Positions 9,365 to 17,969 of a stretch of DNA of 64,000 bases are shown here, piece after piece. Each line of letters opens with the position of its first letter. The stretch's first letter is position 1. The stretch spans positions 1-64,000 of the forward strand of contig NZ_BPRE01000002.1 of the NCBI RefSeq assembly GCF_022179765.1. The letters are read 5' to 3'. The notes beneath the pieces were generated by a model, which worked only from the letters and a program-made list of their open reading frames with translations, ran no database searches and was not told the DNA's origin. The stretch comes from Methylorubrum suomiense. Its GTDB lineage: Bacteria > Pseudomonadota > Alphaproteobacteria > Rhizobiales > Beijerinckiaceae. The translations under genes and the position numbers were made by a program.

Positions 9365-10657
9365 ATGAGCAGCGCACACGCGACTTCGACCTACGTCCCG
9401 AAGAGCCACATCGCGAAGTGGTTCGAGTCCCGCCTGCCGCTCGTCGGCCTGGTGCACTCGTCCTTCGTGGCCTTTCCGGTTCCGCGAAACCTCAACTACT
9501 TCTACACCTTCGGCGCGATCTTGATCGCGTTCCTCGGCATTCAGATTATCACCGGCGTCTGGCTGGCGATGCACTACGATCCGAGCGCCGCCAACGCGTT
9601 CGAGAGCGTCGAGCATATCATGCGCGACGTGAATTACGGCTGGCTGCTGCGCTACGCGCACGCCAACGGCGCGTCGATGTTCTTCGTGGCGGTCTACGTC
9701 CACATCTTCCGCAACCTCTATTACGGGTCGTACAAGGCCCCGCGTGAGGTGCTCTACCTGCTCGGCGTCATCATCTACCTGCTGATGATGGCCACCGCGT
9801 TCCTCGGCTACACCCTGCCGTGGGGCCAGATGAGCTTCTGGGGCGCCACCGTCATCACCAACATCCTGGCGGCGATCCCGGTCGTCGGCGACACCATCCA
9901 GAGCCTGCTCTGGGGCGGCTATTCGGTCGGCAATCCGACGGTCAACCGCTTCTTCTCGCTGCACTTCCTGTTGCCGTGGATGATCGCCGGCGTCGTGGTG
10001 CTCCACGTTTGGGCGCTGCACGTCACGGGTCAGAACAACCCGGCCGGCATCCCGATCAAGTCGAGCAAGGACGCGGTGCCGTTCACCCCCTACGCGACCA
10101 TCAAGGACGTGTTCGCCGTGGTGGTGTTCATGATCCTGTTCGCGTGGTTCATCTTCTATCAGCCGAACTATCTCGGTCACGCCGACAACTACGTCCCGGC
10201 CAACCCGTCGGTGACGCCGGCGCACATCGTGCCCGAATGGTACTTCCTGCCGTTCTACGCGATCCTGCGTGCCGTGCCCGATAAGCTCGGCGGCGTGGTT
10301 CTGATGTTCGGCGCGGTGCTGATCCTGGCCTTCGCGCCTTGGCTCGACACCTCGCGGGTCCGTTCCTGCAACTACCGGCCGGTCTACCGGATCTTCTTCT
10401 GGGTGTTCACCGCCAACGCCATCATCCTCGGCTGGCTCGGCGCCAAGCCTCCGGAAGGTGGCTACGTGATCGCCTCGCAGATCTGCACCGCCTACTACTT
10501 CGCCCACTTCCTGATCGTGATGCCGCTGGTCGGCCTGTTCGAGACGCCGGACCGCCTTCCGGGTTCGATCCTCGAGACCGTGACCGGTCCGGGCAAGCAG
10601 CTGAGCGGATCGGGCATGCCCGCGGGCGCGGCGGCCGAACCGGCCAAGCGCGCTTAA
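9365..10657 (+). CDS. petB: Cytochrome b subunit of the bc1 complex
   Basis: 430 residues, polytopic. Haem-ligand histidines are visible in the helix B region ([12 protein letters not shown]...YVHIFRN) and helix D region ([11 protein letters not shown]...[10 protein letters not shown]). The Qo-site [13 protein letters not shown] motif is intact (PEWY). It forms the membrane core with two b-type haems. It lies 34 nt after petA and 20 nt before the c1 gene, completing a standard fbc/pet operon. Confidence 0.96.
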   Translation: MSSAHATSTYVPKSHIAKWFESRLPLVGLVHSSFVAFPVPRNLNYFYTFGAILIAFLGIQIITGVWLAMHYDPSAANAFESVEHIMRDVNYGWLLRYAHANGASMFFVAVYVHIFRNLYYGSYKAPREVLYLLGVIIYLLMMATAFLGYTLPWGQMSFWGATVITNILAAIPVVGDTIQSLLWGGYSVGNPTVNRFFSLHFLLPWMIAGVVVLHVWALHVTGQNNPAGIPIKSSKDAVPFTPYATIKDVFAVVVFMILFAWFIFYQPNYLGHADNYVPANPSVTPAHIVPEWYFLPFYAILRAVPDKLGGVVLMFGAVLILAFAPWLDTSRVRSCNYRPVYRIFFWVFTANAIILGWLGAKPPEGGYVIASQICTAYYFAHFLIVMPLVGLFETPDRLPGSILETVTGPGKQLSGSGMPAGAAAEPAKRA

Positions 10658-10677
10658 GCGGATCGAGGAGACACGGT

Positions 10678-11571
10678 ATGCGCATCGCCCTCCTCGCCGC
10701 CGCGGGCCTTCTCGCGGCGGCCCTCGGCTCCACCTCTCTTCGGGCCGAGGACGGCCACGCCCCGAACCCGCCCCGCGAGAAGTGGAGCTTCGCCGGCATG
10801 TTCGGCCGGTTCGATCAGGCGCAGCTCCAGCGCGGCTTCCAGGTCTACAAGGAAGTCTGCGCGAATTGCCACTCGATGCGCCTCGTCGCCTTCCGCAATC
10901 TCGCGGAAGCGGGTGGCCCCGGATTCTCCGCGGCGCAGGTCAAGGCGTTGGCCGAAACCTACAGCGTCAAGGAACTGGACGATTCGGGCAGCGAGAAGGA
11001 GCGTGCGGCCCGCCCGGCCGACCGCTTCCCGCCGCCCTTCCCGAACGACAAGGCCGCCGCCGCCGCCAATGGCGGAAAGGCGCCGCCTGACTTCTCGGTG
11101 CTCGCCAAGGCGCGCACCTACGAGCGCGGCTTCCCGTGGTTCGTCTTCGACGCGCTGCCCTTCACCGGCTACTCGGAACAGGGCGTGGACTACATCCACG
11201 CGCTGCTGACCGGCTACGAGGACGCGCCGAAGGGCTTCGAGATGCCCGGCAGCGGCTACTACAACAAGTATTATCCCGGCCACGTCATCGCGATGCCGAA
11301 CCCCCTCAGCGAGGGGCAGATCACCTATCCGAAGAACGACAAGGGCGAGCCCGTCGTGCCGGAGACGGTGGAGCAGTACTCGCACGATGTGGCGGCCTTC
11401 ATGGCCTGGGCGGCGGAGCCGCACATGATGGCCCGCAAGGCTCTCGGATTGCGGGTCATCCTGTTCCTGATCGTGTTGGCCGGTCTGCTCTACTATGTGA
11501 AGAAGCAGATCTGGAAGAAGGTCGGCGGCGAGGTCCACGGACTGCAGCCGGAACTGCACAAGACCTACTGA
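10678..11571 (+). CDS. petC: Cytochrome c1
   Basis: 297 residues. A Sec signal peptide (MRIALLAAAGLLAAALG...LRAED) precedes the CANCHS haem-binding motif near residue 62. The distal ligand region (YYPGHVIAMPNPL, with Met) and a single C-terminal anchor (LRVILFLIVLAGLLYYVKKQ) are typical of cytochrome c1. GAGGAGA lies upstream of the ATG. It passes electrons from the Rieske centre to soluble cytochrome c. The operon ends here, followed by a strong hairpin. Confidence 0.95.
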   Translation: MRIALLAAAGLLAAALGSTSLRAEDGHAPNPPREKWSFAGMFGRFDQAQLQRGFQVYKEVCANCHSMRLVAFRNLAEAGGPGFSAAQVKALAETYSVKELDDSGSEKERAARPADRFPPPFPNDKAAAAANGGKAPPDFSVLAKARTYERGFPWFVFDALPFTGYSEQGVDYIHALLTGYEDAPKGFEMPGSGYYNKYYPGHVIAMPNPLSEGQITYPKNDKGEPVVPETVEQYSHDVAAFMAWAAEPHMMARKALGLRVILFLIVLAGLLYYVKKQIWKKVGGEVHGLQPELHKTY

Positions 11572-11603
11572 CGGGCTTCGGCCCCGTCTTCCGGAACCTC
11601 TCG

Positions 11604-11627
11604 AACGGGCCCCTCGCGGGCCCGTTT
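11604..11627 (+). terminator. Terminator after petABC
   Basis: AACGGGCCC and GGGCCCGTT form a 9-bp stem with a 5-nt CTCGC loop, followed by a short T run. It lies 33 nt after the cytochrome c1 stop codon. Confidence 0.8.
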
Positions 11628-11909
11628 GCTTGAGGGGAATGGGGTGGCTATGAAAGCCACGTGAGAGATCAGCCCCGCGCCGATGCGTTCGTCGCCGACC
11701 CGACGTTTCTCAAGGTGCCGGCCGATCGATAGACCCGTCAATGACGGCAAGGGGCCTCATGGCCCTGCCATGGGTAACGAGGCGGTCTTCTCGGCGCCGA
11801 ACAGGCGTCACGAGGCGACGATCTCCCGGGCGGACCGTGCGCAGAACGCGGGCGCCCGATGGCGCGGAGACCGCGCAAAGACCATCACAGCACAAGGGAT
11901 AAGAACCGC
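11628..11909. other. Intergenic region before MTA phosphorylase
   Basis: With the preceding terminator this makes 338 nt between genes. A small GGGCCTCATGGCCC hairpin lies near 11752. I see no convincing open frame or promoter consensus. Confidence 0.4.
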
Positions 11910-12785
11910 ATGACGGCAGCGATACTCGGCGTAATCGGCGGCTCGGGCGTCTACGATCTCCCCGGTCTGGAGGACGTCCGCGAGGAGACCATCACCTCGC
12001 CCTGGGGCGAACCGTCCGACGCGCTGCGCATCGGCCGCATTGGCGAGACCACGGTGGTGTTTCTGCCCCGGCACGGCCGTGGGCACCGCCTCTCGCCCTC
12101 CGGGATCAACTATCGGGCCAATATCGACGTCCTGAAACGCGCGGGCGTGACCGATATCATCTCGCTCTCTGCCTGTGGCTCGTTCCGCAACGAGTTGCAT
12201 CCCGGCCTGTTCGTGTTGGTCGATCAGTTCGTGGATCGGACGGTGGCGCGCGAGACGTCCTTCTTCGGCAACGGATGCGTCGCGCACGTGCCGTTCGCCC
12301 ATCCGGTCGGTCCGCTGCTCCAGAAGCGCATCGCCGCAGCCGCCGAGGCCGAAGGCATCACCGTCCACAAGGGCGGCACCTATGTCTGCATGGAGGGACC
12401 GCAATTCTCGAGTCTCGCCGAATCGAAGTCGTACAAGGCTGCCAATTACGACGTGATCGGCATGACCAATCTGCCCGAGGCCAAGCTCGCCCGCGAGGCG
12501 GAGATCACCTACGCGACCATCGCCATGGTGACCGATTACGATTGCTGGCATCCCAATCACGACAGCGTCGATGTGGCCTCGGTGGTCGCGGTGGCCCGTG
12601 CCAATGCGGCCCGCGCTGCGCAACTTGTGGCCCGCGTCGCCCTCGACTTCCCGGCCGAGCGCGAGGAATGCCCGGCGGGCTCGCACCGGGCGCTGGACGG
12701 CGCCATCATGACGGCACCGTCCCATCGCGACCCGGCGCTCGTCGCCAAGCTCGACGCCGTGGCTGGCCGCGTACTCGGCATGTGA
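11910..12785 (+). CDS. mtnP: S-methyl-5'-thioadenosine phosphorylase
   Basis: 291 residues, normal for the family. Motifs: GVIGGSGVYDLPGL at the N terminus, LPRHGRGHRLSPSGINYRAN, LSACGSFRNE, MEGPQFSSLAESKSYK, GMTNLPEAKLAREAEI and TDYDCWH. These define the trimeric MTAP branch that cleaves methylthioadenosine to adenine and methylthioribose-1-phosphate for methionine salvage. The ATG at 11910 is preceded by AAGGGA. It is apparently monocistronic. Confidence 0.93.
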   Translation: MTAAILGVIGGSGVYDLPGLEDVREETITSPWGEPSDALRIGRIGETTVVFLPRHGRGHRLSPSGINYRANIDVLKRAGVTDIISLSACGSFRNELHPGLFVLVDQFVDRTVARETSFFGNGCVAHVPFAHPVGPLLQKRIAAAAEAEGITVHKGGTYVCMEGPQFSSLAESKSYKAANYDVIGMTNLPEAKLAREAEITYATIAMVTDYDCWHPNHDSVDVASVVAVARANAARAAQLVARVALDFPAEREECPAGSHRALDGAIMTAPSHRDPALVAKLDAVAGRVLGM

Positions 12786-13083
12786 TTTCGTGGCTCATGG
12801 GGCGGGGTTGTGCTGATCCAGCGTCTTCCCCGCGCCCATGCTCGGCCCTGTGACGTGCCAGCCACGGCAAAAGGCCAAGTTTCGTAACATCGCGCGCCGT
12901 TCGATCCGACGAGCCTGTGGAGGATTTCGGGGAAATTCGACCAAATGGCTTAGCTTGCCCGCAAATCGCCCGGACTTGCCCTGGGGATGCCACAACCTCG
13001 GCCGTGTTTGTGCCACATCCCAAGGCGTAACTGTTGCCCACACGCCGCTGACGGCACCGACGACAGGATGGGTGACGATACAG

Positions 13084-14217
13084 ATGCAGGGCCGCACGAT
13101 CGGATCGCCGCGCACCACCCGTGACGCTCGCAAGCCCGGGCGCCGCACCGCTTCCTCCGACGTCATCAGCGTCGCCGCCCGCCCGGGCCGCGACCACGGC
13201 AGCCGCCCCGCGCTCCTGCGCTCCGTTCTCACCATGACGCTGGTGGCCGGCGGATTGAGCGCCATCCTGCTCAATGCCGGCACCGATCTCGGACGGGCCG
13301 AGGCCTCCACCAAGGCGGCCGAACTGACGATGCCCAAGCCGCGGGTCCACCTGGTCTCGGTCGAGGCGCCGGTTCCGTCGGTGGTGGCGGCCTCCGCCAG
13401 CTTCCGCGCGGTCGATGGCCTCGATACCGATCTGACCGCCGGCACCGTCGACCGTGTCTCCTACGACTTCCTGCTGTCGCAGACCTCCACGGGCGACCCG
13501 AACGACATCCTCGAATTCGGGCCGATGAAGATCCGCCGCCACATCGTCCAGACGATCGTCAAGGCGGCCCAGGCGGTCGAGACCGATCCGGTCCTGCTGA
13601 TGGCGGTGGCCGATAAGGAATCCAGCTTCATCACCGCCGTACAGGCCAAGACCTCTTCGGCCACTGGTCTGTATCAGTTCATCGAGCGCACCTGGCTCGG
13701 CGTGATCCGCGATTTCGGCTCGAAATACGGCCACGCTCAGGACGCCGCCCTGGTGGTCTCCGATGCCAACGACCGGCCGATGATCGTCGATCCGTCCGAG
13801 CGGGCCCGTATCCTCGACATGCGCCGCGACCCCTATCTCTCCGCCCTGATGGCGGGCGAGATGCTCAAGCGCGATGCCGCCCGCATCTCGCTCAAGATCG
13901 GCCGGGAATTGTCCCTCGGCGAAGTCTATCTCGCGCACTTCCTCGGGCCGGACGATGCCGAGAACTTCCTTTCGCAGGTCGTCGACAAGCCGACCTCGGC
14001 GGCGGCGGCTCTGCTGCCCGGCCCCGCTCGGGCCAACCGCTCGATCTTCTTCGCCGGCACCACCGGACGGGGCCGCCATCGCAAGCCCGCGAGCCTCTCG
14101 GTCGCGCAGGTTCATCAGAAGTTCGAGGCGATGATGAGCGCCCGCGGCGACCGCTACCGCGACGTGCGCAGTGTGGCCGGTCTCCTTCTCACCGCCGACG
14201 CCGACACGGTGCAGTAA
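13084..14217 (+). CDS. Lytic transglycosylase SLT domain protein
   Basis: 377 residues. Basic N terminus, then a membrane/signal segment (SVLTMTLVAGGLSAILLNAG, residues ~48-67). The SLT domain begins near residue 155: MAVADKESSF contains the catalytic Glu, followed by SSATGLYQFIERTWL. YLSALMAGEMLKRD and GEVYLAHFLGPDDA complete the lysozyme-like fold. It cleaves peptidoglycan glycan strands in the periplasm. The start is uncertain: a GTG four codons earlier (13072) is also possible and neither has a clear Shine-Dalgarno. Confidence 0.85.
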   Translation: MQGRTIGSPRTTRDARKPGRRTASSDVISVAARPGRDHGSRPALLRSVLTMTLVAGGLSAILLNAGTDLGRAEASTKAAELTMPKPRVHLVSVEAPVPSVVAASASFRAVDGLDTDLTAGTVDRVSYDFLLSQTSTGDPNDILEFGPMKIRRHIVQTIVKAAQAVETDPVLLMAVADKESSFITAVQAKTSSATGLYQFIERTWLGVIRDFGSKYGHAQDAALVVSDANDRPMIVDPSERARILDMRRDPYLSALMAGEMLKRDAARISLKIGRELSLGEVYLAHFLGPDDAENFLSQVVDKPTSAAAALLPGPARANRSIFFAGTTGRGRHRKPASLSVAQVHQKFEAMMSARGDRYRDVRSVAGLLLTADADTVQ

Positions 14218-14354
14218 GGCACCGATCCGCCCCGCGGTCGCCGGCCGCGCGGCCTCCAAATTTCATCCCTGGACGCAACTCACCGGCCTCCGCCCGCTTT
14301 GATGTGGTGTGCGGCCGATGGTGGCCGCCCCCTGGAAGAGGAGGGTTTTCGGCC

Positions 14355-14939
14355 TTGAAGGGTCCGTTTCGAGATCGGCCGTACGAGGGGCGAGGCGACG
14401 ATCCGCTCCTGCCGGGCATGAAGCTCGACCAGATCGGGCAGGCCCTGGCTTCGTGCTACGACAACCTCGTGGCGGAGGGGTTGCCCGACCATCTCGCCGC
14501 CTTGGTGCGCCGGGTGGACCGAGCCGAGCGCGCGGCCCATGCCAAGGATCGTGCGCCGTCGAGCCGCGTCGCCCTCGTCGTCGAGGATGAGCAGGAAACC
14601 CGTGACCTCGCCGAGAGCGTGCTTGAGGAGACGGATCTGCGCGTCGTCGGATGCGACAATGCCGAGAAGGCGCTGAGCTATCTGCAAGACCACGGCGGCG
14701 ACGTGGCCCTGGTCTTCGCCGACATTCGGCTGGCCGGTGCCATGGATGGCATGCAACTCGCTCGAGCCATAGCGACTCTCTGGCCCTGCACACGCCTCGT
14801 CGTCACCTCCGGCGTCGATCTCGATCCGGGGGACGATCTGCCGGAGGGCGCCGTCTTCATCCCCAAGCCGTGGCGCGCCTTCGACGTCCTGAAGGAAGCC
14901 GATCGGGCGACCCGCGACCCGACGCCGCCGGTCTCCTGA
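14355..14939 (+). CDS. NepR-like domain fused to a response-regulator receiver domain
   Basis: 194 residues from a TTG at 14355, chosen because AGGAGGG sits nine nt upstream; the next ATG (14418, residue 22) lacks any ribosome site. Residues ~24-55 (IGQALASCYDNLV..GLPDHLAALV) match the NepR anti-sigma pattern IGxxLxxxYDxVVxExxPDRxxxLL. Residues ~70-185 form a receiver with acidic pocket E77/D78, phospho-acceptor D123 (VFADIRLA), T151 and K171 (FIPKPW), all intact. NepR normally is a free small protein that binds sigma EcfG or phosphorylated PhyR. This fusion is inferred from motif matching; see findings. Confidence 0.75.
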   Translation: MKGPFRDRPYEGRGDDPLLPGMKLDQIGQALASCYDNLVAEGLPDHLAALVRRVDRAERAAHAKDRAPSSRVALVVEDEQETRDLAESVLEETDLRVVGCDNAEKALSYLQDHGGDVALVFADIRLAGAMDGMQLARAIATLWPCTRLVVTSGVDLDPGDDLPEGAVFIPKPWRAFDVLKEADRATRDPTPPVS

Positions 14940-15036
14940 CGCCCTCGGGTCGCCCGTCGGGCGCGCCTCTTGCAAATCTCCCTTCGGTTGCAATTCCGAC
15001 CCGGCCGGGTCGGTTGGCGAAAGGTGGGTCGAGCTT

Positions 15037-15843
15037 ATGAGAATTCGGACAGGCTTCGACATTGCCTTCGAGTCGTCACAGCCGACGCCGATGATTCTGA
15101 TGCTCAATCTGCACCCATCCCGGGTGCCGGATCTGATCACGCCGGAGACCGTGACCTTCGATCCGCCGGTCCCGGTAAACCGCTACACCGACGGCTTCGG
15201 CAATCTCTGCACCCGCATCCTCGCCCCGGTCGGGCATCTCGCGATCGCCGCGGACTTCATCGTCGGCGATTCGGGTCTACCCGATCCGGTCGTCCCCTTC
15301 GCTCCCCAGGCCGCTGTGCAGGATCTGCCCGACGATGTCCTCGTCTTCCTCATGGGCAGCCGCTACTGCGACACCGACCGGCTCTCGGCCGTCGCCTGGG
15401 AGTTGTTCGGCCAGACGCCCCTGGGCTGGCCGCGCGTGCAGGCGATCGTCGACTACGTTCACCAGCGAATTCGATTCGACTACATGAGAGCCGACGCCAC
15501 CCGTACGGCCCATGACGGATATACGCAGCAAGTCGGCGTCTGCCGCGACTTTGCCCATCTGGCCATCACGCTCTGCCGGTGCATGAACATTCCGGCCCGC
15601 TACTGCACCGGCTATCTCGGCGATATCGGCGTTCCGGCCGTGCCCGATCCGATGGATTTCTCCGCGTGGTTCGAGGCCTATCTCGACGGTCGCTGGTACA
15701 CTTTCGACGCGCGCCACAACAAACCGCGCATCGGCCGTATCGTCATGGCGCGGGGGCGCGACGCCACCGATTGCGCGCTGACCACGAATTTCGGATTTCA
15801 GCAACTCGTGCATTTCGCCGTTCACACCGACGAAGTCACCTGA
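15037..15843 (+). CDS. Transglutaminase-like cysteine peptidase superfamily protein
   Basis: 268 residues. An N-terminal beta-strand module (MRIRTGFDIAFESSQPTPMILMLN) precedes a transglutaminase core. The Cys is in QVGVCRDFAHLAI (GxCRDxxH), and the His/Asp are in AWFEAYLDGRWYTFDARHN. These proteins are usually cytoplasmic hydrolases or peptide ligases of unknown substrate. GAAAGG precedes the ATG. It follows the NepR-receiver gene by 97 nt and may be cotranscribed, but no functional link is known. Confidence 0.85.
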   Translation: MRIRTGFDIAFESSQPTPMILMLNLHPSRVPDLITPETVTFDPPVPVNRYTDGFGNLCTRILAPVGHLAIAADFIVGDSGLPDPVVPFAPQAAVQDLPDDVLVFLMGSRYCDTDRLSAVAWELFGQTPLGWPRVQAIVDYVHQRIRFDYMRADATRTAHDGYTQQVGVCRDFAHLAITLCRCMNIPARYCTGYLGDIGVPAVPDPMDFSAWFEAYLDGRWYTFDARHNKPRIGRIVMARGRDATDCALTTNFGFQQLVHFAVHTDEVT

Positions 15844-15981
15844 GACTGGATCCTCAGTGCCGGTCACGCCTCCTGTGCACCGCCACACGGTCAACCTGTG
15901 CAAAATCTGCGAATGACGTGGAACCAGAAAACCACAGTCACGCTTTAAATGGCAAAGGTTACTGCACAGGTAGGCCCCTCG

Positions 15982-16650
15982 ATGAACACCTTGGCATCTG
16001 TTGTCGCCGGCGCCGTCGGCATGTGTGTTCTTGCCGTCGGCTCGGCTCACGCCGCGCCTTACGACCCCTTCAGTTCAGAGTACGCGGATTTGGATACCGA
16101 GCAGTCGTCCCAGAGCGGCTGGCCGGTCTATGATCCGTATGGCAGCCAGCGCAGCTCGTCCGCGCAGGGAAGCTACGGATACGGTTCTGCCGGCGCCCAG
16201 GCCCAGGTCGAGCGCATTCCGCGCGAGGTCGTGGGGTATAACGGCCGCTACGCTCCGGGCACCATCGTGGTCTCGACCGCCGAGCGGCGTCTCTATCTCG
16301 TCCTCGGCAATGGCCAAGCCCTGCGCTACGGCGTCGGAGTCGGCCGCCCGGGCTTCACCTGGAGCGGTGTGAACAAGATCACGGCCAAGCGCGAATGGCC
16401 GAGCTGGACCCCGCCCGCCGCGATGATCGCCCGTCGCCCCGACCTGCCGCGTTACATGGCCGGCGGTGTCGAGAACCCGCTCGGGGCCCGCGCGATGTAT
16501 ATCGGCAGCTCCGAGTACCGTATTCACGGTTCCAACGAACCGGATACGATCGGACAAGCGGTTTCGTCGGGCTGTATCCGCATGACCAACGAGGATGTGA
16601 CGGACCTGTATTCTCGTGTGAAGGTCGGCGCGACGGTCATCGTCAACTGA
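15982..16650 (+). CDS. L,D-transpeptidase (YkuD family), secreted
   Basis: 222 residues with a signal peptide (LASVVAGAVGMCVLAVGSAHA). A Ser/Gly/Tyr-rich linker is followed by the YkuD domain: PGTIVVSTAERRLYLVLG at its start and the active site IHGSNEPDTIG...SSGCIRMTNED with catalytic Cys and conserved His. It forms 3-3 peptidoglycan crosslinks or anchors proteins to the wall. An in-frame ATG at 15949 adds 11 residues; 15982 gives a cleaner signal peptide. A strong terminator follows. Confidence 0.88.
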   Translation: MNTLASVVAGAVGMCVLAVGSAHAAPYDPFSSEYADLDTEQSSQSGWPVYDPYGSQRSSSAQGSYGYGSAGAQAQVERIPREVVGYNGRYAPGTIVVSTAERRLYLVLGNGQALRYGVGVGRPGFTWSGVNKITAKREWPSWTPPAAMIARRPDLPRYMAGGVENPLGARAMYIGSSEYRIHGSNEPDTIGQAVSSGCIRMTNEDVTDLYSRVKVGATVIVN

Positions 16651-16679
16651 TCGTCCCATCTTCTGAAACGATCTTGGTG

Positions 16680-16715
16680 AGCCGCGCCGGAGACAAGTTC
16701 CGGCGCGGCTTTTTC
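16680..16715 (+). terminator. Rho-independent terminator after the L,D-transpeptidase
   Basis: AGCCGCGCCGG and CCGGCGCGGCT form an 11-bp stem with a 9-nt loop, followed by TTTTTCTTT. Confidence 0.9.
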
Positions 16716-16717
16716 TT

Positions 16718-17038
16718 TCAAGGCGATACGCGGCCGACCGCGGTCTGCGGACCGTTGAGGAAGGAAATCGGCATGTCGCAGAAGCAGCGCGCGCCGAGGG
16801 GACGCGGACCCGGAAGCGGGCAGGAATAGGGCTGCGTGCCGCTGATGCCGTTCTGCACCGCGTCGCAATTCAAGCCCATCGGTCGGGGCGGGGGGCGACC
16901 GTAATCGGGCTCCCGATAGATCCGGCGCGGCGGCGGACGGTCGTAGCCGTCATCGTAATACTGGGCATGGGCGGGGGCGAGGCTGCCGGCCGCGAAAAGG
17001 GCCAGGGCGGCGAGGCCGAGGCGACGGACGGGACGCAT
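16718..17038 (-). CDS. Small secreted Pro/Arg/Tyr-rich protein
   Basis: 106 residues, not assigned to a named family. The signal peptide is clear (RRLGLAALALFAAGSLAPAHA). The mature part has a basic PPPRR/RPPPRP stretch and a Cys-bearing C-terminal half (LNCDAVQNG, YSCPLPGPRPLGARCFCD). The four cysteines suggest periplasmic disulfides. It converges on the L,D-transpeptidase. Small YXPP proteins of this sort are common in Methylobacterium, but the function is unknown. Confidence 0.7.
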   Translation of the reverse strand: MRPVRRLGLAALALFAAGSLAPAHAQYYDDGYDRPPPRRIYREPDYGRPPPRPMGLNCDAVQNGISGTQPYSCPLPGPRPLGARCFCDMPISFLNGPQTAVGRVSP

Positions 17039-17155
17039 GGGATAGGCACTCCGGATTGGGCGCTTCGCGGCTTCCAGCCGATGGCGCGTCGATGAGGCCT
17101 AGGACCCTGGCGTCCTCGGACGGCGAAAAAGCGGCATCCTTCACGCCCAAACGAA

Positions 17156-17182
17156 ACGGCCCGCGCCGGGGGCGCGGGCCGT
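17156..17182 (-). terminator. Terminator of the phasin gene
   Basis: An 11-bp GC stem (ACGGCCCGCGC with GCGCGGGCCGT, 5-nt loop) lies 31 nt beyond the phasin stop. On the minus strand it is followed by TTTCGTTT. Confidence 0.8.
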
Positions 17183-17212
17183 CGATGGAGTCGAGGCGAG
17201 GCCCCGACGGCA

Positions 17213-17698
17213 TCACTGATGGTTGTTGGCAGCCTTCTGAGCGTCGTTCGCGTTCTCGCGGGCGGTCTCGACGCCCTGCTCGTAGGCGGAGCGCGCCTCG
17301 TTGGCACCCTGCTGCATCGCGCTCTTGGCGTTCTCGGCGCTCTGCTGGAAGGCGCTCTGAGCGAGGCCACCGAACTCCTTGGCCTGGGCCTGGATCGCGG
17401 CGAATTGCGAGCGAACGTACTCGGCCTGATGCTGCATCGCCTCCTGCACGTCGCGCGAGCGCACGAGCTTCTGCGCCAGGTCGAAGGCGGCGTTCACGTT
17501 CTGCTCGGCGAATTCGAAGCCGCGGGTCGACAGGTTGGACGCGTTGGTCCGGGCGAGATCGGTCGAGCCCTGCACGGTGTCGGCGGTGCGGCGCGCGGCG
17601 CCAATGAACGAATCGAACGCCTTGCGAGCCTGCTCGACGCTCTTCTCGGCGAAGTCGCGCATCTCGGTCGGGACTTCGTAATTCGGGGTATTGGCCAC
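17213..17698 (-). CDS. Phasin family protein
   Basis: 161 residues, all helical and Ala/Gln-rich. The pattern MRDFAEKSVEQARKAFDSF...AADTVQG, FEFAEQNVNAAFDLAQKLV and a long heptad-like tail is that of phasins that coat polyhydroxyalkanoate granules. The start is GTG at 17698 with GAGGAGA six nt upstream. A perfect inverted repeat about 37 nt upstream (17735-17749) resembles PhaR operators, fitting control by PHB content. Confidence 0.85.
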   Translation of the reverse strand: MANTPNYEVPTEMRDFAEKSVEQARKAFDSFIGAARRTADTVQGSTDLARTNASNLSTRGFEFAEQNVNAAFDLAQKLVRSRDVQEAMQHQAEYVRSQFAAIQAQAKEFGGLAQSAFQQSAENAKSAMQQGANEARSAYEQGVETARENANDAQKAANNHQ

Positions 17699-17734
17699 GT
17701 TTCGTCTCCTCTATCGATTCGTTGCATTCGCGCG

Positions 17735-17749
17735 TTGTGCACTGCACAA
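17735..17749. promoter_or_regulatory. Candidate PhaR operator upstream of the phasin gene
   Basis: The perfect palindrome TTGTGCA-C-TGCACAA has the core TGC-N3-GCA known for PhaR sites in Paracoccus and Rhodobacter. It lies 37 nt upstream of the phasin GTG, where a repressor would block transcription. The regulator assignment is inference. Confidence 0.55.
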
Positions 17750-17969
17750 TAGCGCGTAGGTGGCACTTTTGCCAGCCCCGCGCTGCGCATTAGGGTTACC
17801 AGTTGATAAACGTGTGTCGGTAGGCTTCGGTGTCTATGTCCGGGACATATTAAGTTGCAGAAGCGGCCGGGAGGACCCAGTGGGGTGCGTCTCGCGGACG
17901 GCTCTCGCTGCGCCGCCGGGCCTGAAACGCGATGTCCGAATGGTTCGGGCGTCTTGATGTGAGGCACTC

